Shown here one piece after another: positions 1 to 8,438 of a stretch of 13,054 nucleotides of DNA. Positions within the stretch are counted from its first letter, which is position 1; every line of letters begins with the position of its first letter. The stretch covers positions 1-13,054 of the forward strand of contig JAFLJU010000119.1 in the NCBI GenBank assembly GCA_022712835.1, in the 5' to 3' direction. A program made the translations under genes and the position numbers. Below the pieces are notes generated by a model. It was given only the letters and a program-made list of their open reading frames with translations, did not search any database and had not been told where the DNA came from. The DNA is from Desulfobacteraceae bacterium. GTDB taxonomy: Bacteria; Desulfobacterota; Desulfobacteria; Desulfobacterales; Desulfobacteraceae.

Positions 1-333
1 TTTTTTCAAGCCAGGTCAAAAATCGGCTATACTGTCGCAAGTATTTTATTTAGAAGCAAGGATTTATTATTATTTCCCTGTTGTAAAAATTCTGGATGAC
101 CCACTGGATGGACCCAAATGATAATATATATTATTCGAAAAAAAATACTGATCAGAATGCAATGATAGTTTATTGTTGGCGATTTCGGTTAAATCCAGGG
201 AGAAACCGCCTTCAAGTTTTAGAATATTCGTGCCCGTGCCGCACTTGACCTTATTGGTAGCAGCCGCTGTTCCGGTATGTTTCCGTGATAAAAAAATTAT
301 TATTGCGTTTTGTTATTTTGCATATTTTCCTGA

Positions 334-543
334 GAGGTATTATTCATATTAGAATTTACCCTCAAACGAACAATTCTATATTCACACAATGAGATCTCAA
401 ATGATTTTTTAGAAATGCGCCAGAAATATTATTTGTCCGGCAATACCGTGTTTCCCACCGCCAGTATCCAACTCAATCTCAACGGATTGAACCTGCTTGG
501 GTACCTGAAAACCCATCCGCCCAAAGAGCAGGCCATACTTTAA
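334..543 (+). pseudogene. Possible 3' remnant of an unidentified gene
   Basis: After a TGA at 331-333 the frame stays open for 69 codons to a TAA at 541-543. The only ATG is at 415, and it has no ribosome binding site in front. From the ATG on, the codons look coding-like compared with the AT-rich flanks, and the peptide has a mixed, protein-like composition (for example SIQLNLNGLNLLGYLKTHP). I do not recognise the family. It may be the tail of a gene whose 5' part was lost, a small 42-residue protein starting at 415, or chance. The base composition step at about 415 is the main reason for listing it. Confidence 0.25.
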
Positions 544-593
544 AATAAGCAACTTTTTTTGGGGTGAAACGACATATAGTGGGTTGAATAGGG

Positions 594-622
594 TTGATTT
601 TATGTTAGGTTCGCAGTATTAA
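594..622 (+). promoter_or_regulatory. Candidate sigma-70 promoter of the GGDEF/EAL gene
   Basis: TTGATT at 594-599 and TATTAA at 617-622 are separated by 17 bases, about 57 bases upstream of the ATG at 679. Each hexamer matches the consensus at about four positions. In AT-rich DNA such matches are common, so this is only a candidate. Confidence 0.3.
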
Positions 623-678
623 AAACAACCAGTATCTTACTATCTTTGAGTATCCATTAACAAAAAGCGTATATACCT

Positions 679-3558
679 ATGAAAATTTTTAAGAAACTGT
701 CCATACGATACCAGTTGATGCTATGGACCTCTTTTCTGATTTTATTTGCATTGATCAGTTCGGGATGGGCAATAAATTCTCTTGTAAGGAATATCGTCCA
801 GGAAAATATCGTTAAAGATTTAACCGCTTCCTTACATTCAATCCAGGAGTCCATTGATACTGCCATTAAAGTATCTATCCTAAAGTATCTACAGGGGATC
901 GGGGAAAAAAATGTGGATATCCTTGTGCAGCTCCAAAAAGATGTGGATTCAGGCCAGATGGATCTTTTTTATGCAAAACAACTGGCTGAAAAAATTCTTT
1001 TAAGTCAAACCATAGGAGATACCGGCTATATTTATGCATTGACAAGTGACGGTATTGTTGCGGTTCATCCTGTTAAAGAGATGAAAAATCAGACTTTTTC
1101 CCAATATGAGTTTATCCAAAAACAGATGAGAGAAAAACAGGGCTATATCGAATATAACTGGAAGAACCCGGGTGAAATGAAAGAGCGGCCCAAAGCATTG
1201 TATATGTCCTATTTTAAACCCTGGGACTGGATTGTGTCTGTTTCAAGCTATCGTGAGGAATTCATTTCCCTTTTTGATGTTAAGAATATCCGATCCGACA
1301 TCCTCTCGTTCCGGTTTGGCCACTCAGGGTCTTCTTTTATCCTGGATGGTGACGGAAATTTTTTGGTTCACCAACAGATAAAAGGAAATATCTCAGGTTT
1401 AAAAGACTCAGGTCTATGGGAAAAACTTTTTACAAAATTAAAACTGATTGAAACCGGGAGCGTTAAAATGGAATGGCGGGGAAAAACCGGGGAAAAATCC
1501 AGAGAACAAATATTTTTTTTCCACCACATCCCTTCCCTTGACTGGTTTATTGTGTCTTCGGTCTACACTGACGAAATTCTTGAGCCGTTAAATAAAATTC
1601 ACTGGATTATATTTTCGGCCGTTAGCATCATGCTTCTCATCATTCTGCCAATCAGCCTGTACCTGGGCAAATCTATCTCCCGTCCTCTCGATAAACTGGC
1701 ACTGGAAATGGATCAGGCAAGTTTAGGTACATTCAACATTCGGGCAGACGAAAATGCCAGTGGGGAGATCGGGCGCCTGGCTACCCATTTTAATGATTAT
1801 ATGGCCAAACTTGCAATTACCCATCATGAACTGAACCAGGAGGTGGTGGAAAGAATAAAAGCTGTCGAACAATTAAAGATTTTTGAAAAAGTGTTTGAGA
1901 ATGCTTTGGAAGGGATCAGTATTACTGATTTTGACGGGAACATAGTCCTTATCAATAAAGCGTTCACAGATATTACGGGATATAGCATAGAAGATGTGAT
2001 CGGACAAAATCCAAGAATTTTAAAATCCAACCGGCATGATGATTCATTTTATAAAGAAATGTGGAAACACCTGAAGACTCAAGGATATTGGACAGGAGAA
2101 ATCTGGAACAGAAGAAAAAATGGAGAAGCCTATCCGGAAATTCTGAATATCAGTTCTATAAAACAGCGTGACGGGAATATTTCACATTATGTTGCTGTAT
2201 TCCACGACATTGCAGAAATAAAATCACAGCAGGAGAAAATTGAGCATCAGGCGTATCATGATGCATTAACCGGTCTTCCAAACCGGTATCTGGCCCATGA
2301 CAGACTTTCAATGGCACTGAAAAACGCCAAAAGAAAAAACAATATGGTGGCTGTCATCTTCATCGACATGGATAATTTCAAATATTTCAATGACAGCCTG
2401 GGACACCCCAGCGGAGATTTCCTGCTGCAAACCTTAGGTGCCCGGTTGAAGGACATAACCCGAGAGCAAGATACCACTGCACGTCTCGGCGGTGATGAAT
2501 TCCTTATCATTGCAGTTGATATCAACTCCCCGCAAGAGGCCATTGAACTTGTCCATCGGTTATTTGAAAGCATGAAAGAGCCTTTTTCTGTTGATAATCA
2601 TGAGCTAATCGTTTCCCTCAGCCTCGGTGTCGCTCTGTATCCTGAAGATGGCAACACAGCCGGAACATTGTTGAAAAATGCAGATATGGCCATGTATCAA
2701 TCCAAAATCGGCGGAAAGAACTGCTATAATATGTTTACGCCAAAACTGAATCGCCTTGCATCGTATAAAATGAATATGATTAAAAAATTCAGGGCAGCTC
2801 TCGTTAATAAAGAATTTATGGTATATTATCAGCCCAAAGTGCAACCTTCGACACAACGAGTGCTTGGTATGGAGGCCCTGGTTCGCTGGCGAGAAAAAGA
2901 TGGCACAATGATAAGCCCGGCAGAGTTTATTCCCATGGCCGAGGAGACAGGGCTTATAGTGCAATTGGGTCAGTACGTTCTTGCAGAATCCTGCAAGGCA
3001 CTTCAGAATATCCAGGATAAATTCAGCTTTCCATTAACGGTTTCAGTCAATCTGTCTCCCCTTGAATTCAAACAGCCTGACATTGTGGAAAATATATTGA
3101 ATGTAATAAAGACCCATCACCTTTTAGCGTCGTCCATCGAGATTGAAATCACTGAAACCGCCATGATGACAGACCTGAATTCAACGGTAAAAAAATTAAA
3201 CATTCTCAAAGAAGCGGGACTTTCCATTGCCATAGATGATTTCGGGACCGGTTACTCTTCCCTGTATTATTTGAAAAATTTGCCCATCAGCACACTGAAA
3301 ATAGATAAGTCGTTTATTGATGATATCGCTATTGATCAGAATGATGCCAATCTCGTGGAAACCATCATTTTGATGGCCAAAAATTTAGGCCTCGCTGTGG
3401 TTGCTGAAGGGGTCGAGACAAAAGAACAACTTGAACTTTTGGAAAAATATAATTGTGAACTGATTCAAGGGTACTATTACGCAAAGCCAATGCCATTGAG
3501 CGACCTTATCTGCTATCTTAAAACCATGCCTCCAACTATAGAGAATAGTCCTTCTTAA
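679..3558 (+). CDS. Membrane-bound Cache-HAMP-PAS-GGDEF-EAL c-di-GMP protein
   Basis: Likely a sensor that makes and/or breaks down the second messenger c-di-GMP. Residues 13-33 form the first membrane helix, about 35-305 a periplasmic Cache-type sensor region (with DTGYIYALTSDG at 114-125), and about 308-329 the second helix. HAMP follows at about 330-383, PAS at about 400-512, GGDEF at about 525-685 and EAL at about 700-945. The cyclase motif GGDEF (604-608) is intact, with an RxxD inhibitory site (595-598) exactly five residues before it. The phosphodiesterase motifs also look intact: EAL 732-734, SVNLSP with N791, EITE 823-826, DDFGTGYS 853-860, LKID 873-876, E910 and QGYYYAKP 930-937. 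Both activities are therefore possible; which dominates cannot be read. No clear ribosome binding site precedes the ATG at 679. The next gene downstream is an amino acid transporter, so an amino acid-like Cache ligand is conceivable but speculative. Confidence 0.95.
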   Translation: MKIFKKLSIRYQLMLWTSFLILFALISSGWAINSLVRNIVQENIVKDLTASLHSIQESIDTAIKVSILKYLQGIGEKNVDILVQLQKDVDSGQMDLFYAKQLAEKILLSQTIGDTGYIYALTSDGIVAVHPVKEMKNQTFSQYEFIQKQMREKQGYIEYNWKNPGEMKERPKALYMSYFKPWDWIVSVSSYREEFISLFDVKNIRSDILSFRFGHSGSSFILDGDGNFLVHQQIKGNISGLKDSGLWEKLFTKLKLIETGSVKMEWRGKTGEKSREQIFFFHHIPSLDWFIVSSVYTDEILEPLNKIHWIIFSAVSIMLLIILPISLYLGKSISRPLDKLALEMDQASLGTFNIRADENASGEIGRLATHFNDYMAKLAITHHELNQEVVERIKAVEQLKIFEKVFENALEGISITDFDGNIVLINKAFTDITGYSIEDVIGQNPRILKSNRHDDSFYKEMWKHLKTQGYWTGEIWNRRKNGEAYPEILNISSIKQRDGNISHYVAVFHDIAEIKSQQEKIEHQAYHDALTGLPNRYLAHDRLSMALKNAKRKNNMVAVIFIDMDNFKYFNDSLGHPSGDFLLQTLGARLKDITREQDTTARLGGDEFLIIAVDINSPQEAIELVHRLFESMKEPFSVDNHELIVSLSLGVALYPEDGNTAGTLLKNADMAMYQSKIGGKNCYNMFTPKLNRLASYKMNMIKKFRAALVNKEFMVYYQPKVQPSTQRVLGMEALVRWREKDGTMISPAEFIPMAEETGLIVQLGQYVLAESCKALQNIQDKFSFPLTVSVNLSPLEFKQPDIVENILNVIKTHHLLASSIEIEITETAMMTDLNSTVKKLNILKEAGLSIAIDDFGTGYSSLYYLKNLPISTLKIDKSFIDDIAIDQNDANLVETIILMAKNLGLAVVAEGVETKEQLELLEKYNCELIQGYYYAKPMPLSDLICYLKTMPPTIENSPS

Positions 3559-3599
3559 AATTTCATAATCTTCTCTTTTAATCATTTTTTATACATTTC

Positions 3600-3629
3600 T
3601 TGACAAAATACAAGTGATTGTCCTAAATA
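3600..3629 (+). promoter_or_regulatory. Candidate distal promoter of the aap operon
   Basis: A perfect -35 hexamer TTGACA (3600-3605) is followed 18 bases later by TAAATA (3624-3629), a weak -10. It lies about 125 bases upstream of aapJ in the 195-base gap after the GGDEF/EAL gene. No terminator hairpin was seen between that gene and this site, so read-through from upstream is also possible. Confidence 0.35.
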
Positions 3630-3683
3630 TGCGAGTTGGTTATTAGTAATGATGATGATGATTTGAAAAATAATGGTTTTGTA

Positions 3684-3710
3684 TTGAATGTGTCATATTT
3701 TTTTTATAAT
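3684..3710 (+). promoter_or_regulatory. Candidate proximal promoter of the aap operon
   Basis: A perfect -10 TATAAT lies at 3705-3710, with TTGAAT at 3684-3689. The spacing of 15 bases is shorter than ideal. The -10 is 43 bases before the aapJ start, a typical distance. It competes with the candidate at 3600-3629; one, both or neither may be used. Confidence 0.35.
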
Positions 3711-3753
3711 TCTCAAATTTGGTTTGCTTCAACTTTAAAAAGGGGAAATTGTT

Positions 3754-4767
3754 TTGAATAAATTATTGGGTATTATGGTATTGACTTTTATCATGATCGG
3801 ATCTTTCGCATGGGCAGGTACCTTGGAAGATGTCAGGTCAAAGAATATTTTAGCATGCGGTATCAGCGAAGGCGTTCCAGGATTTTCAATTCCTGATTCC
3901 ACCGGGAAATGGGTGGGTTTTGATGTGGACATGGCAAGGGCTGTGGCGGCCGCAGTTCTATCAGATTCCCAAAGAATAAGATTTGTTCCTTTGGCATCCA
4001 AACAAAAAATCATTGCGGTCTCTTCCGGTCAGGTGGACTTGACGTCCAGAACCACCACCTGGACCTTGAAGCGGGATGGAAAACAAGGGGTTGATTTCAC
4101 AAAAATCGTTTTTTACGACGGCCAGGGGTTCATGATCCCTAAGGCATTAGGCGTGGATTCTGCAACCAAAATTGATGGAGCCACCGTCTGTGTAACTGCA
4201 GGCACAACATCGGAATTGAATCTGGCGGATTTTACAAGGGCCAATGGGCTTAAAATAGAAGCACTTGTTTTTGATGGTAAAAAAGAAGCACTAAATGCCT
4301 ATGCCACGGGACGGTGTGATTGTTTTACCACAGATGTCAGCCAATTGGCCGCTTTAAGGACCACCCTGTCCAACCCCAACGATCATGAAATCATGCCTGA
4401 AGTCATTTCCAAGGAACCCCTGGCTCCCCTGGTAAGTCATGGTGATAACCAGTGGAAAGATATCGTCACCTGGGTTATCAATGGACTAATTGCCGCTGAA
4501 GAATATGGTATTACAGCTGCCAATGTTCTGGAAATGAAAGAAAAATCAAAAAATCCCGTTGTTCAGCGAATGCTGGGCAAATCTGGTGATACTGGCAGCT
4601 ATATAGGCCTTGATAAAGACTGGATGGTTCGGGCAATCCAGGCTGTAGGCAACTATGGTGAAATTTATGACCGCCACTTTGGGCCTGCCACAAAACTAAA
4701 TATCCCTAGGGGCATTAATAAATTATGGACCAATGGCGGACTGATGTACGCATTGCCCATCCGATAA
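3754..4767 (+). CDS. aapJ: General L-amino acid ABC transporter, periplasmic binding protein
   Basis: Binds polar amino acids in the periplasm and delivers them to the AapQM permease. Residues 1-21 are a Sec signal peptide (positively charged start, hydrophobic core, cleavage probably after AWA). The mature part follows the AapJ pattern: an N-terminal ILACGISEGVPGFS stretch (32-45), GKWVGFDVDMARA (51-63), GRCDCFTTD (186-194) and a C-terminal GINKLWTNGGLMYALP (320-335). The length of 337 residues suits AapJ-type proteins, which are longer than ordinary family 3 binding proteins. The start is TTG at 3754, supported by AGGGGAA six bases upstream; no nearby ATG in frame precedes the signal peptide. 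It is the first gene of a four-gene transporter cluster, separated from aapQ by a strong hairpin. The exact substrate range cannot be told from sequence. Confidence 0.93.
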   Translation: MNKLLGIMVLTFIMIGSFAWAGTLEDVRSKNILACGISEGVPGFSIPDSTGKWVGFDVDMARAVAAAVLSDSQRIRFVPLASKQKIIAVSSGQVDLTSRTTTWTLKRDGKQGVDFTKIVFYDGQGFMIPKALGVDSATKIDGATVCVTAGTTSELNLADFTRANGLKIEALVFDGKKEALNAYATGRCDCFTTDVSQLAALRTTLSNPNDHEIMPEVISKEPLAPLVSHGDNQWKDIVTWVINGLIAAEEYGITAANVLEMKEKSKNPVVQRMLGKSGDTGSYIGLDKDWMVRAIQAVGNYGEIYDRHFGPATKLNIPRGINKLWTNGGLMYALPIR

Positions 4768-4789
4768 TTTAATTATTCATCCATAACAG

Positions 4790-4812
4790 GGGGCAAAGCT
4801 TGTCTTTGCCCC
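4790..4812 (+). terminator. Strong intercistronic hairpin between aapJ and aapQ
   Basis: GGGGCAAAG (4790-4798) and CTTTGCCCC (4804-4812) form a perfect 9-base-pair stem with loop CTTGT. The 3' flank is only mildly T-rich, so this is probably a partial terminator and/or a 3' end that protects aapJ mRNA from decay. Such hairpins are common after binding-protein genes and let the binding protein be made in excess over the membrane subunits. It lies 22 bases after the aapJ stop and 77 bases before aapQ. Confidence 0.75.
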
Positions 4813-4889
4813 TGATTTATTGTTAAAGAACATTTTAAACAATTGCTTTTCAATCAGTTCTCCCAAAAAAAAATCACAAGGCAAATCCT

Positions 4890-6050
4890 TTGAAACCATT
4901 GGCGCGTTTCTTTTCAAAATTCAGTATCAAAACCTTGGTACTCCAGACCGTTGTTCTGGGCATTATTTTTTATGGGGCCCAGGGACTTTTGGTCAATACC
5001 CAGGCGAATCTGGAAGCCCGGAATATTGCTTCTGGATTTGGATTTTTATCCCTGGAATCCGGTATGCCCATCAGCAATTCTCTGTTGCCATATTCCCCGG
5101 CCGATTCCTATGGCTATGCTTTTCTTATGGGAATTATCAACACTCTTTATGTGGCTTTTATGGGGATTATCCTTGCCACCATCCTGGGCATTTTTGTGGG
5201 TGTTGCAAGGGTTTCAAACAATTGGCTTATTTCAAAATTGGCAGAAATATATGTGGAGATCCTAAGAAATATCCCCCTGCTTTTGACCCTGTTCTTTACC
5301 TATTCCATTGCCCTTGCCGCATTGCCTATTCCCCAAAAAAGTCTGATACCATTTACCGGGTTTTTTTTGAACAATCGAGGGATTTACCTGCCTAAACCCA
5401 TACCCGAGGCAGGCTTCTTTTGGGTTGTACTAGCAGCTTTTGCCGGAATAGTGGTTGCATTTTTCATTGATCGATATGCCACAAGACTTCACCGAAATAC
5501 CGGCAGGATTATTCCATCCTTTACTTTGGGACTTATTGCCGTTGTTACACTTCCCACCATCGCATGGTGGATGACCAAGGGGCCTTTGTCCTGGGAATTT
5601 GCACTTTTAAAAGGGTTTAATTTTAAAGGGGGGCTTGTGATTCGCCCTGAATTTTCAGCCCTAATGACTGGACTTGTTTTATACACGGCCGCTTTTATTG
5701 GTGAAAATGTCAGAAGCGGCATCCAGTCTGTGAGCATTGGCCAGATCAACTCATCCAAGGCTTTGGGATTGACCCCAATTCTTACCATGAGAAAGGTGAT
5801 TCTGCCCCAGGCTTTGAGGGTGATTATTCCTGCCACCACAAATGATTACACAAGCCTTGTTAAAAATTCTTCCCTGGCCGTTGCCATTGGGTATCCTGAC
5901 ATGGTCTCCATTGGTGGGACCATTATTGGCCAGAATGACCAGGCCATTGAAGTGATTGCTATCTGGATGGGTGTTTATATGACCATAAACCTGATCGTTT
6001 CCATGATCATGAACTGGCTGAATGCAAAAGTTCAGCTTATTGGAAGATAG
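4890..6050 (+). CDS. aapQ: General L-amino acid ABC transporter, permease AapQ
   Basis: Inner-membrane subunit that with AapM forms the amino acid channel. The 386 residues fit the AapQ/YhdX size, longer than ordinary HisM/GlnP permeases. A first membrane helix at about 14-33 is followed by a periplasmic segment, helices at about 77-107 and 128-146, an inserted loop with further helices at about 174-193 and 207-227, and the conserved C-terminal permease core (about 250-380). The ATPase-contact loop is at about 284-312 (KALGLTPILTMRKVILPQAL); the usual EAA start of this motif reads NSSKALG here. The start is TTG at 4890 with AAGG about eight bases upstream. No ATG is available between the upstream stop at 4836 and the conserved region. 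A longer open frame at 4820-5395 in another frame is a shadow of this gene. Confidence 0.92.
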   Translation: MKPLARFFSKFSIKTLVLQTVVLGIIFYGAQGLLVNTQANLEARNIASGFGFLSLESGMPISNSLLPYSPADSYGYAFLMGIINTLYVAFMGIILATILGIFVGVARVSNNWLISKLAEIYVEILRNIPLLLTLFFTYSIALAALPIPQKSLIPFTGFFLNNRGIYLPKPIPEAGFFWVVLAAFAGIVVAFFIDRYATRLHRNTGRIIPSFTLGLIAVVTLPTIAWWMTKGPLSWEFALLKGFNFKGGLVIRPEFSALMTGLVLYTAAFIGENVRSGIQSVSIGQINSSKALGLTPILTMRKVILPQALRVIIPATTNDYTSLVKNSSLAVAIGYPDMVSIGGTIIGQNDQAIEVIAIWMGVYMTINLIVSMIMNWLNAKVQLIGR

Positions 6051-6053
6051 ACC

Positions 6054-7205
6054 ATGATCCCTTTATCAGATATCCAGAAATCGGTTGCCCCAGGATCAGT
6101 TATAAAAGATAAATTGCAGGTTTTCAAACCCGGTCCTGACCTTCCAGCTCCTTTGGAATCCGTTGGCATCATTGGCTGGCTGAAACAAAACCTTTTTCCC
6201 AGTACACTCAATTCCATACTCACTATTGCAGCCCTTGGATTTTTATACAAAATCCTTCCTCCGCTTATCTCCTGGATGATCATTGATGCAAACTGGAGCA
6301 TGTCTGCTGTGCCAGATACCACAGAGGGGGTAATTGAAAAAACAGGAGCCTGCTGGACGTTTATTTTTGTCAAGTTTCGAGTACTCATGCTGGGGCTGTA
6401 CCCTGAACAATTTTTATGGCGTCCGGTTCTGGCCTTTTTTCTTTTTGTGCTTGTATGCGCCATAACCGCCTTTCGTCTGCTGAGGGTAAAGATATTAACG
6501 GGACTCTGGTTCTTCTTACCCGTGCCCCTGTATTATCTGATTAATGGGGGAATGGGGTTACAATTTGTGGACCAGTCCCTATGGGGAGGGCTCATGCTCA
6601 GCACGGGACTTGCCGCCATTGGTATTATCATGTCCATTCCTCTGGGCATACTTTTGGCTCTGGGTCGACGGTCAAAAATGATCATTGTAAAATCCATGTG
6701 TGTGGGCATAATCGAATCCATAAGAGGAGTTCCTTTGATCACAATTTTGTTCATGGCCTCTGTTATGTTGCCCATTTTTCTGCCCCGGGGCATGGATATC
6801 AACAACCTTTTAAGGATACAGATCGGTATTATATTGTTTTCCTCGGCCTATATCGCAGAAGTGGTACGAGGCGGTCTCCAGGCCATTCCCCAGGGACAGA
6901 TAGAAGCTGCTGATTCCCTAGGGCTTCCGGGCTGGGTGGTCACGCTTTTTGTAATTTTACCCCAGGCTCTGCGCCATGTAATACCCTCTCTTATCGGCCG
7001 GTGCGTGGCATTGTTCAAAGATACCTCCCTTGTTATTATTGTGGGCCTGCTTGATTTCCTTGGAATGATCAAAGCCTCAGCTCAGGACCCTGAGTGGTTG
7101 GGGTATGATGCCGAAGCCTATGTTTTTTGCGCCCTGATCTACTGGGTTATCTGTTTTTCCATGAGCCAGTATGGCAAATCCATTGAGCGTCGTAACCAAT
7201 GGTAA
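6054..7205 (+). CDS. aapM: General L-amino acid ABC transporter, permease AapM
   Basis: Second membrane subunit of the Aap transporter, 383 residues, pairing with AapQ. The N-terminal cytoplasmic stretch (1-45) and the first helix are followed by the family's characteristic [11 protein letters not shown] segment (98-108) and YPEQFLWRP (116-124). The permease core lies at about 175-375, with the ATPase-contact motif [11 protein letters not shown] at 284-294 and [11 protein letters not shown] at 301-311. ATG at 6054 lies three bases after the aapQ stop, with GGAAG (6042-6046) inside the end of aapQ as ribosome binding site. This implies tight co-transcription and probably coupled translation. 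The distinctive long N-terminal part separates it from generic HisQ-type permeases. Confidence 0.93.
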   Translation: MIPLSDIQKSVAPGSVIKDKLQVFKPGPDLPAPLESVGIIGWLKQNLFPSTLNSILTIAALGFLYKILPPLISWMIIDANWSMSAVPDTTEGVIEKTGACWTFIFVKFRVLMLGLYPEQFLWRPVLAFFLFVLVCAITAFRLLRVKILTGLWFFLPVPLYYLINGGMGLQFVDQSLWGGLMLSTGLAAIGIIMSIPLGILLALGRRSKMIIVKSMCVGIIESIRGVPLITILFMASVMLPIFLPRGMDINNLLRIQIGIILFSSAYIAEVVRGGLQAIPQGQIEAADSLGLPGWVVTLFVILPQALRHVIPSLIGRCVALFKDTSLVIIVGLLDFLGMIKASAQDPEWLGYDAEAYVFCALIYWVICFSMSQYGKSIERRNQW

Positions 7206-7221
7206 TTGTAGGAGATATTTT

Positions 7222-7953
7222 ATGAATCCAATAATAGAAATTAAAAATTTAAACAAATGGTTCGGCAATTTTCATGTGCTTAAAAATATTAATATGCATG
7301 TGGATAAAGGAGAAATAATTGTCATATGCGGCCCTTCAGGATCCGGCAAATCAACCCTTATCCGCTGCATTAACAGAATTGAAGAACATCAAAAAGGAGA
7401 AGTTCTTGTTGGGGGCACACCATTGACAAACAATATGAAGAATATTGCATTGGTGCGCAGAGAAGTGGGAATGGTGTTTCAAAATTTTGATCTTTTCCCC
7501 CATCTGACCATTTTGGAAAATCTTATCTTGGCCCCCATCTGGATTCTTAAAATACCAACAAAAAAAGCCAAAGAAACTGCCATGGCATTGCTTGAACGGG
7601 TACGAATAGGAGACCAGGCTCAGAAAATGCCAGGCCAGCTTTCCGGCGGTCAGCAGCAGCGTGTCGCCATTGCCAGGGCTTTGTGCATGAATCCCAAAAT
7701 CATGCTGTTTGACGAACCAACATCCGCCCTGGATCCTGAAATGGTAAAAGAGGTGCTGGATGTGATCCAGGATCTTGCCCATGACGGCATGACCATGATC
7801 TGTGTGACCCATGAAATGGGATTTGCAAGACAGGTAGCTACCCGGATTATATTCATGGATGGTGGGGAAATTGTGGAGGAAAATCATCCAGACAAATTTT
7901 TCACCCACCCCAAATGGGATCGAACCCAAAAGTTTTTAAACCAGATCCTTTAA
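7222..7953 (+). CDS. aapP: Amino acid ABC transporter ATPase AapP
   Basis: ATP-hydrolysing subunit that drives amino acid uptake through AapQM, 243 residues. All nucleotide-binding motifs are present: Walker [10 protein letters not shown] (37-45), Q-loop Q87 in [11 protein letters not shown], signature LSGGQQQR (140-147), Walker B IMLFDEP (160-166) with catalytic E165, D-loop SALD (168-171) and H-loop H197 in CVTHEMGFA. The C-terminal [17 protein letters not shown] matches the polar amino acid (GlnQ/HisP/AapP) class. ATG at 7222 is chosen over an upstream in-frame ATG at 7171 because AGGAGA (7210-7215) sits six bases before it, and because the earlier start would lie inside aapM. It is the last gene of the cluster; no clear U-rich terminator follows. 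Confidence 0.95.
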   Translation: MNPIIEIKNLNKWFGNFHVLKNINMHVDKGEIIVICGPSGSGKSTLIRCINRIEEHQKGEVLVGGTPLTNNMKNIALVRREVGMVFQNFDLFPHLTILENLILAPIWILKIPTKKAKETAMALLERVRIGDQAQKMPGQLSGGQQQRVAIARALCMNPKIMLFDEPTSALDPEMVKEVLDVIQDLAHDGMTMICVTHEMGFARQVATRIIFMDGGEIVEENHPDKFFTHPKWDRTQKFLNQIL

Positions 7954-8149
7954 CCCGATATTTTTAAAGCAATATTATCCCATTCCTGGAGAAATGGATA
8001 AACCAAGCCCAGCATATTGATTCAACAAACGATTGGGTTTACCCTGAATTCCGGCAGCATGTTTCTTGTTTAGTCTGCATATTTTATCGAACAAGAGTCA
8101 ACTGAAGATTTGGCCCCTTTTTATTATTCATTTCGTTCATGGGTGTTAA

Positions 8150-8269
8150 TCAAACCGTTTTAAGGGGAAAACAAATCTGGGTGAGAAAGTCTGTTTCGGG
8201 AACGCCAGATTCTGTTGAACGAAGATAAATTTCATAGGGATGACCCAAAATAGAAGACGGTATTGATTT
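8150..8269 (-). pseudogene. Relic: C-terminal end of a GyrI/AraC-type effector-binding domain
   Basis: Read on the minus strand, 39 codons run from just after a TAA (8272-8270) to a TGA (8152-8150). They include GHPYEIYL, then ETDFLTQICFPLKTV at the very end. The pattern 'G-x-P-x-E-x-Y-L ... E-x-x-x-x-T-x-I-x-F-P-(V/L)' is that of the last strands of the effector-binding domain (GyrI-like/AraC_E_bind). This domain closes many MerR- and AraC-family regulators. There is no start codon, and the N-terminal part of any such protein is absent. This is family-pattern recognition by eye on a short peptide, so the assignment is tentative. Confidence 0.45.
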
Positions 8270-8348
8270 TTAAATCAGTTTTAATCAATTTCATATTTCT
8301 CTCTTTTTATTAATGAATTTTTTATTTTTCTGAACCCTGTCATAATGA

Positions 8349-8379
8349 ATCCTAAACCTTGACATCATGTCAGGGTCAA
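8349..8379 (-). promoter_or_regulatory. MerR-type promoter/operator (19-base spacer with dyad)
   Basis: On the minus strand TTGACC (plus 8379-8374) and TAGGAT (plus 8354-8349) are separated by 19 bases. The spacer holds a dyad whose arms TGACA/TGTCA flank a TCA centre (8360-8372), extending to CC/GG at 8357-8358 and 8374-8375. A dyad inside an over-long 19-base spacer is the hallmark of promoters controlled by MerR-family activators. The promoter points toward the effector-binding-domain relic about 80 bases downstream, which fits an autoregulated MerR-type gene that lost its middle. No intact target gene follows. It may be defunct, or serve as a site for a regulator elsewhere. Confidence 0.45.
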
Positions 8380-8438
8380 GAGAAAAAATAAAATACTGAT
8401 TCAAACCCGATAGCACATAAAAATATTTAAACTGGACA

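Larger units (their letters stand above)
1..678. other. Leading non-coding region, AT-rich
   Basis: No gene with a convincing start, ribosome binding site and recognisable product was found here. The first 96 bases are open on the plus strand in frame 1 up to a TGA at 97-99, but the 32 residues have no recognisable features. Both strands are open across roughly 160-310, as AT-rich DNA often allows, so neither can be preferred. A near direct repeat (GGATGACCC then GGATGGACCC) lies at about 94-118. The stretch 334-543 and a possible promoter at 594-622 are listed separately. The rest shows nothing I can name. Confidence 0.5.

Noticed and set aside
1..99. Frame open from the left edge to a TGA, as the end of an upstream gene
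   Set aside because: The 32 residues have no recognisable features, and stop-free runs of this length are expected by chance in AT-rich DNA.
160..310. Open frames on both strands in the leading region
   Set aside because: No start with a ribosome binding site on either strand, and the two strands cannot both be coding; neither peptide resembles a known family.
2256..2964. Minus-strand open frames inside the GGDEF/EAL gene
   Set aside because: They are antisense to a clear multidomain protein with intact motifs.
3645..3661. Short GAT/ATG trinucleotide run in the gap before aapJ
   Set aside because: Only about four units, outside any gene; too short to be treated as a repeat feature.
4820..5395. 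Open frame of about 190 codons overlapping aapQ in another frame
   Set aside because: It lacks family features, is rich in Cys, Gly and Phe in a way typical of out-of-frame reading, and aapQ in the other frame is a clear permease.
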